DNA of 16,295 nucleotides from Actinomycetes bacterium (GTDB lineage: Bacteria > Actinomycetota > Acidimicrobiia > Acidimicrobiales > Palsa-688): assembly GCA_021798075.1 (NCBI GenBank), contig JAJZYO010000002.1:1-16295 (forward strand), written 5' to 3'. Of this stretch, positions 1-5,831 are shown in pieces; position 1 is the first letter of the stretch, and each line of letters opens with the position of its first letter. The notes under the pieces are model-generated. The model was not told where the DNA came from. It made no database searches and saw only the letters and a list, made by a program, of their open reading frames with translations. The position numbers were made by a program, and so were the translations under genes.

Positions 1-1
1 C

Positions 2-43
2 CTCGGGGCGCTCATGATGGCCAGTCAGGAACGGAGCGGCTGA
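2..43 (+). CDS. possible 3' end of an upstream gene (partial)
   Basis: The first 43 bases contain an open frame that ends in TGA at 41-43 and would give a short C-terminus, LGALMMASQERSG. The stop lies one base before the GTG that opens the ligase frame, which is the spacing expected of neighbouring operon genes. Thirteen codons are too few to identify a family or even to prove that this is coding. If it is real, the ligase may be co-transcribed with an upstream gene that lies outside the window. Confidence 0.2.
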   Translation, partial: LGALMMASQERSG

Positions 44-44
44 G

Positions 45-1130
45 GTGCCTGGCGGGCCGAGCCCTCCCGCCCGAGGCGAGATGCCCCCAGACGAGACGGC
101 CCCAGACGAGGTGGCCCCAGACGAGACGGCCCCAGACGAGGTGGCCCCAGACGAGACGGCCCCAGACGAGATGGCTTTGGCCGGGTTCGTCGAGCCCATG
201 CTGGCCGCGCCGCTGGAGGGCGCCGCCTCGCGCGCCGGCGGCCCTCTCAGGGGAGGCTGCGGCTCGTGGCTGTTCGAGCCCAAGCTGGACGGCCTACGCT
301 GCGTGGCCGTTCGCAACGGCCGGGACGTAGGCCTCTGGTCGCGCAACCGGCTCTCGTTCAACGAGCGCTTCCCTGAGCTCGTGGCCGAACTGCGCAGGCT
401 CCCAGCGAGCAACTTCGTGCTGGATGGGGAGGTCGTTGCGCTTGTCGGGGGACGGCCCAGCTTCGCCGCCCTCCAGGAAGGGGGAGCGGGCGACGTCGTC
501 TACTGGGTGTTCGACTTGCCCTGGCTGCTCGGGGAGGACCTCCGGGAGCTCCCGGTCGAACAACGCAAGGCGCTCCTCCAAAAGGCGGTGCCCGGGAGCT
601 TGCACCTGCAGGTGGTGAAGCCGCTCTCGGGAGACCCCGCCGCGCTCTTCGAGGGGGCCTGCCGGGAAGGCTGGGAGGGGTTGGTGGCCAAACGGGCGGG
701 CTCGGCTTACCACAGTGGGCGCAGAGGCGAATGGGTGAAGCTCAAGTGCACTTGCCGCCAGGAACTCGTGATCGGTGGCTTCACCGCCCCCAAAGGGGCC
801 CGCACGGGCTTTGGCGCCCTGCTGCTCGGCTACTGGCAGGACGGCCAGCTGGCTTACGCGGGCAAGGTGGGCACCGGCTTCACCGAAGCGACCCTCAGGC
901 GGTTGTTCCGAGAACTGCTCGACCTCGAGACCTCTTCATCGCCTTTCGCCGCGCCCGTCGGCGAAAGGGGAGCCCGTTTTGTCCAGCCGCGGCTCGTAGC
1001 CGAGGTCGCCTTCACCAACTGGACGCCTGAGGGCCGTCTCCGCCACCCGAGTTTCCTCGGGCTGCGGCCCGACAAGGCGAGCTCGGACGTGGTGCGCGAG
1101 GAGTGCGTGCCGACGGCCGCGGCCCGCTGA
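45..1130 (+). CDS. stand-alone LigD-type ATP-dependent DNA ligase
   Basis: This protein is predicted to seal DNA nicks with ATP through a covalent lysyl-AMP, as in bacterial non-homologous end joining. From the GTG at 45 it has 361 residues. The adenylation domain shows motif I (EPKLDGLR, with nucleophile K80), motif III (VLDGEVV, E129), motif IV (EGLVAKR, 211-217) and motif V (WVKLK, 230-234). An OB-fold follows at about 238-352. The PMLA segment just before the domain is typical of LigD ligase domains. No polymerase or phosphoesterase domain is fused, and Ku is not in the window. The start is uncertain: GTG 45, ATG 81 and ATG 171 are all in frame. Only the first two include a repeated, acidic PDETA/PDEVA tail, whereas ATG 171 begins directly at the conserved region. 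The ligase assignment is firm; the NHEJ role is inferred. Confidence 0.88.
   Translation: MPGGPSPPARGEMPPDETAPDEVAPDETAPDEVAPDETAPDEMALAGFVEPMLAAPLEGAASRAGGPLRGGCGSWLFEPKLDGLRCVAVRNGRDVGLWSRNRLSFNERFPELVAELRRLPASNFVLDGEVVALVGGRPSFAALQEGGAGDVVYWVFDLPWLLGEDLRELPVEQRKALLQKAVPGSLHLQVVKPLSGDPAALFEGACREGWEGLVAKRAGSAYHSGRRGEWVKLKCTCRQELVIGGFTAPKGARTGFGALLLGYWQDGQLAYAGKVGTGFTEATLRRLFRELLDLETSSSPFAAPVGERGARFVQPRLVAEVAFTNWTPEGRLRHPSFLGLRPDKASSDVVREECVPTAAAR
86..170 (+). repeat. 15/30-bp in-frame tandem repeat at the ligase N-terminus
   Basis: A 30-bp unit made of two related 15-mers (cccagacgagacggc and cccagacgaggtggc) is present in about 2.8 perfect copies. The unit length is a multiple of three, so it encodes a PDETA/PDEVA tail and copy-number change would keep the frame. 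It ends exactly at the in-frame ATG at 171. It is therefore either an acidic disordered tail or part of the 5' untranslated region. Confidence 0.9.
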
Positions 1131-1138
1131 CCAGCAGG

Positions 1139-1144
1139 TACAGT
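1139..1144 (+). promoter_or_regulatory. candidate -10 box for infA (TACAGT)
   Basis: TACAGT matches the actinobacterial housekeeping -10 pattern TANNNT. It lies nine bases after the ligase stop codon. A transcript starting about seven bases downstream would have a leader of roughly 50 bases carrying the Shine-Dalgarno site at 1189-1195. No good -35 box is visible. Confidence 0.45.
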
Positions 1145-1188
1145 GGTCCTCGGAGGCCCGGCACTACAGGTCCGTAGGCGACACCTTC

Positions 1189-1195
1189 GAGGAGG
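1189..1195 (+). promoter_or_regulatory. ribosome binding site that fixes a CTG start for infA
   Basis: GAGGAGG is a near-perfect Shine-Dalgarno sequence. It is followed, seven bases later, by CTG at 1203 in the IF-1 frame. There is no ATG, GTG or TTG between this site and the conserved IF-1 sequence, so the site supports CTG as the initiation codon. Confidence 0.7.
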
Positions 1196-1202
1196 AAAGA
1201 AA

Positions 1203-1433
1203 CTGTCCAACCCAAATGCCAAGGAGCAGGCCATCCTGCTCGAGGGCACCGTAGTGGAGTCGCTCAAAAACGCGACTTTCCGTGTGAAGACCGATAACGG
1301 TCACGAGGTGCTGGCTCACAACTCCGGCAAGATGCGCATGCACCGCATAAGGGTGTTGCCGGGCGACCGTGTCCAGGTCGAGATAAGCCCGTACGACCTG
1401 AAACGAGGCAGGATCACCTACAGGTTCAGGTGA
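1203..1433 (+). CDS. infA: translation initiation factor IF-1, CTG start
   Basis: IF-1 is a small OB-fold protein that occupies the A site of the 30S subunit during initiation. From CTG 1203 the product is 76 residues, close to the usual 72-73. It carries the family blocks [10 protein letters not shown] (12-21), NGHEVLAH (32-39), SGKMRM (41-46), LPGDRV (52-57) and [15 protein letters not shown] at the end. The only earlier standard start is GTG 1143, which would add 20 residues foreign to IF-1 and ignores the strong Shine-Dalgarno site at 1189-1195. The residue before SGKMR is Asn (AHNSGK), where most IF-1 proteins have Ile. The gene is not in a ribosomal-protein cluster here, so a second infA copy elsewhere is possible. 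The 3' end and stop codon lie in a 21-bp tandem duplication. Confidence 0.9.
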   Translation: MSNPNAKEQAILLEGTVVESLKNATFRVKTDNGHEVLAHNSGKMRMHRIRVLPGDRVQVEISPYDLKRGRITYRFR

Positions 1434-1462
1434 GGTGACGGCAGGTTCAGGTGAGGTGACGG
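1421..1462 (+). repeat. perfect 21-bp tandem duplication over the infA stop codon
   Basis: The 21-mer at 1421-1441 (caggttcaggtgaggtgacg plus g) is repeated exactly at 1442-1462. The first copy contains the last coding bases of infA and its TGA stop. The second is non-coding and lies ten bases before the stop of the convergent phosphodiesterase gene. The perfect identity suggests a recent slippage or duplication event. Confidence 0.95.
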
Positions 1463-1471
1463 CGGACGGGC

Positions 1472-2293
1472 TCAGGGCCACTGTCCCCGTCCCGCGAGCA
1501 GTTCCCGGAGGGCACTCGGGCGGTCCGTCATAAGGCCGTCCACCCCGAGGTCGAGCAGGCGTTCCATTTCTGTGGGTTCGTCCACCGTCCACACGTGGAC
1601 CTGGGCCCCCACTCGGTGGCAAGTCCAGACGAAGGCTTCGTCGACCACACGCAAGCCCCGGTGGCTTACGGGTACCTGAACGGCCGAAGCTCTGGCCCAA
1701 ACCGGCGAGAGCTTGGCGTACTTCGCTACCAGCATGGCCGCCACGCCCCACCGGCTCGCGCCGGTGGCGGTCACAGGGCCGAGCGCGGCGCGCAGCCTGG
1801 CTATGCGCCATGCCGAGAACGCCGTCAGGAGGACGCGGTCCTGCGCCTTGGCCCGCTTTACCGCCGCCACCACGGGACCGGCGGCCTCGGGGCGCTTCAC
1901 GTCGATGTTCCAGCGCAGCGCGGGCCAGGTCCCGAGCAGGTCCTCCAACTTCGGGACGGGGCTCCCGTCGGGTAGGCGAAGCCGAGAGAGCCGCTGCCAA
2001 TCGGTGGCCCGGAGAAGGCCAGAGGAGCTGGTCAAACGCTCTAGCCGAGGGTCATGGAAGGTCACGGCCACACCGTCGGAGGTGGCACGCACATCGGTCT
2101 CCACGTAGCTGTAGCCGAGCGCGACAGCGTGCTCGAAAGCGGCCCAACTGTTCTCCGTAGCCTCGGCCGCCCCTCCCCGGTGGGCAAACGCGAGCGGGAG
2201 GGGGTGGTCGAAGAAAGCCCGGGACCCCCTCACGCCGCCAGGGTACGCGCCTTGCGCCGCCACCTGGTGTACCGTTTGGACGGTGGGTAGCAT
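1472..2293 (-). CDS. glycerophosphodiester phosphodiesterase (GDPD family)
   Basis: Members of this TIM-barrel family cleave glycerophosphodiesters to glycerol-3-phosphate and an alcohol, using a divalent metal and two histidines. The 273-residue product has the signature order: AHRGG with catalytic H38 and R39, ENSWAAF (47-53), the acidic pair in ETD (E65, D67), and the second His in FHDP (H80, D81). NIDVK (129-133), VHVWTVDEP (232-240) and DGLMTDRP (252-259) follow near the end of the barrel. No signal peptide is seen, so it is probably cytoplasmic. ATG 2293 is preceded by a purine-rich stretch; a GTG 20 codons later is an alternative. The gene ends convergent to infA, and its 5' end overlaps the start of the FHA gene by 11 bases. 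Confidence 0.88.
   Translation of the reverse strand: MLPTVQTVHQVAAQGAYPGGVRGSRAFFDHPLPLAFAHRGGAAEATENSWAAFEHAVALGYSYVETDVRATSDGVAVTFHDPRLERLTSSSGLLRATDWQRLSRLRLPDGSPVPKLEDLLGTWPALRWNIDVKRPEAAGPVVAAVKRAKAQDRVLLTAFSAWRIARLRAALGPVTATGASRWGVAAMLVAKYAKLSPVWARASAVQVPVSHRGLRVVDEAFVWTCHRVGAQVHVWTVDEPTEMERLLDLGVDGLMTDRPSALRELLAGRGQWP
2270..2275 (+). promoter_or_regulatory. -10 box for a leaderless FHA-gene mRNA (TACCGT-N7-GTG)
   Basis: TACCGT lies exactly seven bases before the GTG at 2283. The same hexamer with the same spacing precedes folE, and TAGGGT does so at the sigma gene. Transcription would begin at or next to the start codon. The box lies inside the 5' coding part of the opposing phosphodiesterase gene. 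There is no recognisable -35 box. Confidence 0.55.
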
Positions 2294-3314
2294 CGAGCTC
2301 TCTTCTGCGCGCCTCGTACCGACTCTAGGGTCGGACGGTTGGCTTTGCCGGTTCCCGAACGCTGTGCTGTGGGCGCCTGGGACGGGCCATGGTACGGCGG
2401 CCCTGGTTGCGGCGTGCCTGTCTGCCAGCGACCCGACCGACCTGCTCGGACGGGTGGGGTCGCGCCTCGCTGACCCGCGTGCAGAGCCGTGGCCGCCCTT
2501 CGCCATTGTGGCGGCGAGGGGCGATGACCTGGTCACGGTCGTGCACGGTCCCGTGGAAGTCGGGGTAGAAAGGGGAGGCTCGGAGGCCAAGCTCTTCGGT
2601 GGTGACGACGTAGGGTCGTGGCTCAACCGGCAGCTCCACGACGTGACTACGCTCCGGGCGGGCAAGCAGGGCGAAGGCGACCCGCTCGCGGACCTGCGCG
2701 AGGGGGTGATCCGGGCGAGCGGCTTCCTGCTGGTGAGCGCGGAGCGGGCCGGCCAGCCGTGGGTGGTGCCACAGGGCGAGCCCGCGGCGGCGGCCGGGGA
2801 GGTGCACCGGCGCGAGAACGCCCGCGACGCGAGCCCGCCGGCGGCACCTCTGTACGCGGAGGCCGAGAGCCCGACCATCGCCGAAGGGCTGGTCCCAGAG
2901 GCTGACTTCACGGTGGCCGAGGCCCCCGCCCGGAGCTTCAACGCGCCAGGCCAGGCCGTGACGGTGGTCATGTCCGCCCTGGGCAAGTTGACCTGGGACA
3001 ATGGTGAGGTCCACCAGCTCGTCGGCCCCGTGCTGATCGGGCGCGACGTGATAGGTGACGAAGCCGTAGTTTCCGGGGAGCTGGCGCCCATGGTGCCCTC
3101 GGGGCAAAACGACAGCATGTCCAGGGTCCATGCCGAGCTGAGGGCGCGCGAGGGCGAGCTGGTAGTGGTCGACCGGGGTTCCACCAACGGGACGTTCATC
3201 TGGGACGAGCCGGCCAAGGCCTGGCAGCGCCTGGCAGCCGGCGAGCCCCATGTCGTGCGTACGGGCACCGTACTGGCCTTCGGCGAGCGCACGGCTACCT
3301 TCGAGGCGTCCTAG
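2283..3314 (+). CDS. FHA-domain protein with uncharacterised N-terminal domain
   Basis: The C-terminal region (about 247-343) is a forkhead-associated domain, which binds phosphothreonine peptides. It shows the landmarks LIGRD (251-255), MSRVHAEL (279-286, with the Ser-Arg-x-His core) and GSTNGTF (299-305). Residues 1-155 form a compact domain with alternating hydrophobic stretches that I cannot assign. Residues 160-225 are Ala/Pro/Glu-rich and look like a linker. There are no membrane segments and no kinase domain, so it is likely a cytoplasmic reader of Ser/Thr phosphorylation; its partner is unknown. The start at GTG 2283 is favoured by the -10 box seven bases upstream. Its 5' end overlaps that of the divergent phosphodiesterase. 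The sigma factor gene follows after 106 bases with its own -10 box. Confidence 0.8.
   Translation: MGSIELSSARLVPTLGSDGWLCRFPNAVLWAPGTGHGTAALVAACLSASDPTDLLGRVGSRLADPRAEPWPPFAIVAARGDDLVTVVHGPVEVGVERGGSEAKLFGGDDVGSWLNRQLHDVTTLRAGKQGEGDPLADLREGVIRASGFLLVSAERAGQPWVVPQGEPAAAAGEVHRRENARDASPPAAPLYAEAESPTIAEGLVPEADFTVAEAPARSFNAPGQAVTVVMSALGKLTWDNGEVHQLVGPVLIGRDVIGDEAVVSGELAPMVPSGQNDSMSRVHAELRAREGELVVVDRGSTNGTFIWDEPAKAWQRLAAGEPHVVRTGTVLAFGERTATFEAS
2322..2327 (-). promoter_or_regulatory. candidate -10 box for the phosphodiesterase gene (TAGAGT on the minus strand)
   Basis: Read on the minus strand, TAGAGT fits TANNNT and lies 28 bases before ATG 2293. The leader would be about 20 bases and would contain a purine-rich AGAAGAGAG that could serve as a ribosome binding site. 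The box lies inside the coding part of the FHA gene. Confidence 0.35.
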
Positions 3315-3358
3315 GCCCTCTCTTCCTGGGCCCTCTCTTCCTGGGCCCTTTCTTCCCT
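3314..3358 (+). repeat. 15-bp tandem repeat after the FHA gene, three copies
   Basis: The unit ggccctctcttcctg occurs at 3314-3328 and 3329-3343, with a third, slightly altered copy from 3344. It starts on the last base of the FHA stop codon and fills most of the pyrimidine-rich gap before the sigma factor promoter. It has no clear hairpin. Confidence 0.85.
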
Positions 3359-3407
3359 GGCTACTGAAGCTTCCCTGAATTAGGGGGCAGCCGTCCCACC
3401 CGCGTCG

Positions 3408-3413
3408 TAGGGT
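3408..3413 (+). promoter_or_regulatory. -10 box for a leaderless sigma-factor mRNA (TAGGGT-N7-ATG)
   Basis: TAGGGT ends exactly seven bases before ATG 3421, matching the spacing at the FHA and folE genes. This implies a housekeeping-type promoter and a leaderless transcript. I found no GGAAT-N18-GTT SigR-type element in the 100 bases upstream, so autoregulation is not evident. Confidence 0.55.
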
Positions 3414-3420
3414 GACAGGT

Positions 3421-3996
3421 ATGGCCGACCAGGAGCACTTCGCCGAGCAGGCGATGCCCTTCATGGGTTCGCTCTACAGCGCGGCGCTGCGCATGACGCG
3501 CAACCCGTCAGACGCCGAAGACCTAGTACAGGAGACGTACCTGAAGGCCTACCGGGCCTTCGCCTCGTTCCAAGAGGGCACCAACTTGAAGTCTTGGCTG
3601 TACAAGATCCTCACCAACACTTTCATCAACTCCTACCGCTCCCGACGCCGGCGCCCAGCCGAGACCGACCTCGAGGACGTGGAGGACCTCTACCTTTACC
3701 GGCGCCTCGGCGGGCTGGAGGGAGCCTCTGCGGGGCGTAGCGCGGAGGACGAGGTGCTCGACCAGTTCAGCGAGGCCGAGGTCAAGGCCGCCGTCGAGTC
3801 CCTGCCCGATACGTTCCGCCTCGTCGTGGTGCTCTCGGACGTGGAGGGCTTTTCCTACAAGGAGATCGCCGAAATCTTGGATATCCCGATCGGGACGGTG
3901 ATGAGCCGCCTGCACCGGGGAAGAAAGGCGCTGCAAAAGGCGTTGCACACATATGCCGAAGAGCACCGGCTTGCGGTGCCGGCAGACGTGCCCTAG
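3421..3996 (+). CDS. sigR: SigR/SigH-type ECF RNA polymerase sigma factor
   Basis: This 191-residue protein closely follows Streptomyces SigR and mycobacterial SigH, which direct the response to thiol-oxidising stress. Region 2 spans about 13-80 and contains [20 protein letters not shown] (25-44) and the basic end SYRSRRRR. A short acidic linker follows, then region 4 at about 118-175 with [18 protein letters not shown] and [12 protein letters not shown] (helix-turn-helix). ATG 3421 is chosen because of the -10 box seven bases upstream; a GTG nine bases earlier would overlap that box. An in-frame stop at 3376-3378 rules out the long N-terminal extension seen in the unstable SigR isoform of Streptomyces. 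The anti-sigma gene follows after 22 bases, the usual arrangement. Confidence 0.92.
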   Translation: MADQEHFAEQAMPFMGSLYSAALRMTRNPSDAEDLVQETYLKAYRAFASFQEGTNLKSWLYKILTNTFINSYRSRRRRPAETDLEDVEDLYLYRRLGGLEGASAGRSAEDEVLDQFSEAEVKAAVESLPDTFRLVVVLSDVEGFSYKEIAEILDIPIGTVMSRLHRGRKALQKALHTYAEEHRLAVPADVP

Positions 3997-4018
3997 CTGC
4001 GAAGCGCCAGAGGATCCA

Positions 4019-4318
4019 ATGCAACCGGACGACAACCCGACCGACAGCGCCCCGAGCAGCCCAGGCAAGGAGGCCAAGCTGCTCGACCCCTGCCAGGACG
4101 CCGTTGCTACCCTCTACACCTACCTCGACGGGGAGCTCACTTCTGAGCGGCGGCGGGAGATCAAGCACCACCTGGACGAATGCGGCCCTTGCTTCCGGGC
4201 CTTCGGTTTCGAAGCCGACCTGAAGGCCCTGGTCGCCTCCAAGTGCCGGGACGAGGTGCCCGAGTCTCTTCGCCGGCGCGTAGCCGACGCCATCGGCACC
4301 CCTGACGCCAACTTCTGA
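4019..4318 (+). CDS. rsrA: zinc anti-sigma factor, RsrA/RshA type
   Basis: Zinc-binding anti-sigma factors of this type hold the sigma factor inactive when reduced and release it when a disulfide forms and zinc is lost. The 99-residue protein has the defining H51-x3-C55-x2-C58 (HLDECGPC). A further Cys at 25 (LDPCQD) matches the fourth zinc ligand of RsrA. The segment YTYLDGELTSERR and the C-terminal VPESLRRRV helix also match the family. C76 stands where RsrA has a Cys pair, so one of those two is absent. ATG 4019 is preceded by AGAGGA five bases upstream. An earlier ATG at 3953 would overlap the sigma gene and add residues unlike the family. There is no membrane segment; it should act in the cytoplasm on the upstream sigma factor. 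Confidence 0.9.
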   Translation: MQPDDNPTDSAPSSPGKEAKLLDPCQDAVATLYTYLDGELTSERRREIKHHLDECGPCFRAFGFEADLKALVASKCRDEVPESLRRRVADAIGTPDANF

Positions 4319-4325
4319 GCGGGCA

Positions 4326-4351
4326 GGAATAAACCTCCCCTTGAAGGGGTA
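4326..4351 (+). promoter_or_regulatory. possible SigR-type promoter (GGAAT-N18-GTA)
   Basis: GGAAT at 4326-4330 is followed after 18 bases by GTA at 4349-4351. The SigR/SigH consensus is GGAAT, about 18 bases, then GTT, so this differs at the last base. It lies eight bases after the anti-sigma stop and 57 bases before the start of the small Cys/His gene. The spacer contains the inverted repeat CCCCTTGAAGGGG, too short to be a convincing terminator. Confidence 0.4.
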
Positions 4352-4408
4352 CATGGGGGGCAGCGCCAGCCGGGAAGGAAGTTCAGCCACGAGACGTTGG
4401 AAGGTGCT

Positions 4409-4597
4409 ATGAGCGAACGATCACTCGGAGGACAGGCCCTGAGCGGTGGCGAAAGGCCGTCGAAGTCGTTCGGCCGGGGGCGGACTTGCCGGCACCCGGG
4501 GTGCAACACCAGGCTCTCGATCTATAACAACGGCAAGTACTGCTTCCAGCACGAGCCGATCGCCGTGCCGAGGACCCGCGGGCGCAAGATCGCCTGA
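4409..4597 (+). CDS. 62-residue Cys/His mini-protein (possible zinc finger)
   Basis: The product has a disordered, Ser/Gly/Arg-rich first third, then a compact segment CRHPGCNTRLSIYN followed by CFQHEP. The spacing C-x-H-x2-C, then C-x2-H about 13 residues later, suggests a single zinc site. The tail PRTRGRKIA is basic and could touch nucleic acid. I do not recognise a named family. ATG 4409 has GGAAGG at 4399-4404. The gene lies directly after the sigma/anti-sigma pair and has a possible SigR-type promoter, so a role in the thiol-stress regulon is a reasonable guess. Its Cys-rich motif would itself be redox sensitive. Nothing in the sequence proves a function. Confidence 0.75.
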   Translation: MSERSLGGQALSGGERPSKSFGRGRTCRHPGCNTRLSIYNNGKYCFQHEPIAVPRTRGRKIA

Positions 4598-4668
4598 GCG
4601 TCCCAGGCGCACTCAACTTTTGACGCGCCGAAGAAGCGCGAGTTCCCACCAACCTTGCCCGCTCCCAA

Positions 4669-4674
4669 TAGGCT
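4669..4674 (+). promoter_or_regulatory. candidate -10 box for the DUF2342 gene (TAGGCT-N6-ATC)
   Basis: TAGGCT fits TANNNT and ends six bases before ATC 4681. The same hexamer precedes folP. The distance equals that at the polyprenyl synthase gene, which supports a leaderless transcript starting near 4681. A TTGACG at 4620-4625 is too far away to be its -35 box. Confidence 0.4.
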
Positions 4675-4680
4675 TCAGTC

Positions 4681-5826
4681 ATCACGTCCTCGTACGCCGT
4701 CGCACCCATAGAACCGGTCCCCGCGCCGGCCAGCCCCATCTCCTGGGAGCTGGCGGAGCGCACCGCGGTACGCGTCGCCTCCCGGCAGCCCTGGATCCCA
4801 GCGGGGAGGTTGGCGGTGCTGGAAGAGGACTTCGCCGAGCTGACCGCAGAGGCAGAGGAGCTGGTGTCTGCGGAGACGGGGCTGCGTTCCCTGGCGGGGC
4901 CCGCGCGGGCTCGCGTGACGGACAGGCCGGGTTGGGTGACTGCCAACGTCGCCTCCACGCAGCGCTTGATGCGCCCTTTGGCCAAGAAGCTCGCCGAAGT
5001 CATGTCGAAACCAGCCCCGAAGCTCGGCCCGGTGGCGCTCCGCCTGCCGGCCCAGCTCTCCCGCAACCTGGCCGGTGTGCAGCTCGGTGCCCTGCTCGGG
5101 TGGATGTCGACCCGGGTGCTCGGCCAGTACGACCAGCTCCTCATCGAGGAGGAGTCGCCCGATGACCAGGACATCGTCTACTACGTCGGCCCCAACATCA
5201 TCGAGTTGGAGGACCGCTTCGGTTTCGAGCCCCGCCAGTTCCGGCTGTGGATCGCGCTGCACGAGGTGACCCACCGCCTCCAGTTCACCGGCGTGCCTTG
5301 GCTCCGTCCTCACTTCCTCAGCCTGGTGGCCTCGCTCGTCGAGGGGGTCGACCCCGACCCGAGGCGCCTCCTCGAGGCCCTGAAGAGGGCGGCAACAGAG
5401 GTGCGCGAGGGCCACAACCCCCTAGACGACGGAGGTCTGGTGGCGTTGTTCGCTTCGCCCGGCCAGCGCCAGGCGCTCGACTCGGTGGGCGGCTTCATGA
5501 GCCTCCTGGAGGGCCACGGCGACATGGTGATGAACCGGGCAGCAGCGGGGCGGGTGCCCGACGCGGACCACTTTGCCGGCGTTCTTCGCGCCCGCCGCCA
5601 GCTCGGGGTGCTGGCCAGGGCGGTCTCGATGATGGTAGGGCTCGATGCCAAGCTCAAGCAGTACGAGCAAGGAGAGCGCTTCGTGGAGGCGGTGGAGGCC
5701 GCCGGCGGGCGCGAGCTTTTCGACCTGGTCTGGCGCGGGCCAGAGTGGCTCCCGAAGCTGGCCGAGATACGCGAGCCCAGCCTGTGGGTGGAGCGTTGCC
5801 GCGACGCGGCGCAGCCCGGCACCTGA
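4681..5826 (+). CDS. DUF2342 zinc-dependent metalloprotease-like protein, apparent ATC start
   Basis: This matches the actinobacterial DUF2342 family (zincin-like, often linked to F420 organisms), which lies next to tilS in mycobacteria too. Counting from ATC 4681 gives 381 residues. H194-E195-x2-H198 (HEVTH, bases 5260-5274) is the zinc motif, and EGHGD (E277) is the likely third ligand. The family's N-terminal block WELAERTAVRVA is encoded at about 4744-4779, upstream of the first standard start, TTG 4810. An in-frame TAG at 4669-4671 closes the frame, and no ATG, GTG or TTG lies between. ATC 4681 is the best-placed candidate because a -10 box sits six bases before it. If TTG 4810 were used, the protein would have 338 residues and lose that block. 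Peptidase activity is unproven for the family. The tilS gene follows after five bases. Confidence 0.78.
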   Translation: MTSSYAVAPIEPVPAPASPISWELAERTAVRVASRQPWIPAGRLAVLEEDFAELTAEAEELVSAETGLRSLAGPARARVTDRPGWVTANVASTQRLMRPLAKKLAEVMSKPAPKLGPVALRLPAQLSRNLAGVQLGALLGWMSTRVLGQYDQLLIEEESPDDQDIVYYVGPNIIELEDRFGFEPRQFRLWIALHEVTHRLQFTGVPWLRPHFLSLVASLVEGVDPDPRRLLEALKRAATEVREGHNPLDDGGLVALFASPGQRQALDSVGGFMSLLEGHGDMVMNRAAAGRVPDADHFAGVLRARRQLGVLARAVSMMVGLDAKLKQYEQGERFVEAVEAAGGRELFDLVWRGPEWLPKLAEIREPSLWVERCRDAAQPGT

Positions 5827-5831
5827 GAGCG

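Noticed and set aside
2294..3292. Long minus-strand open frame continuing upstream of the phosphodiesterase start
   Set aside because: It is antisense to the FHA gene, its translation is low-complexity Ser/Arg/Thr/Pro without domain features, and the phosphodiesterase domain begins only after 2293.
3320..3420. A SigR-type autoregulated promoter upstream of the sigma factor
   Set aside because: TGAAT near 3376 has no GT motif at 18-19 bases; only the housekeeping-type TAGGGT box fits.
2325..3464. 379-codon minus-strand frame opposite the FHA gene
   Set aside because: It is a GC-rich shadow frame without recognisable motifs, whereas the plus strand has a clear FHA domain.
4336..4349. CCCCTTGAAGGGG as an intrinsic terminator after rsrA
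   Set aside because: The stem is only four to five pairs with no following T run.
4620..4648. TTGACG as a -35 box for the DUF2342 gene
   Set aside because: It lies 43 bases before the TAGGCT box, and no -10 sequence occurs at 16-18 bases from it.
4407..5415. Two minus-strand frames opposite the Cys/His gene and the DUF2342 gene
   Set aside because: The plus strand carries HEVTH and a family-like sequence; the minus-strand translations lack domains and show Arg/Ser bias typical of shadow frames.
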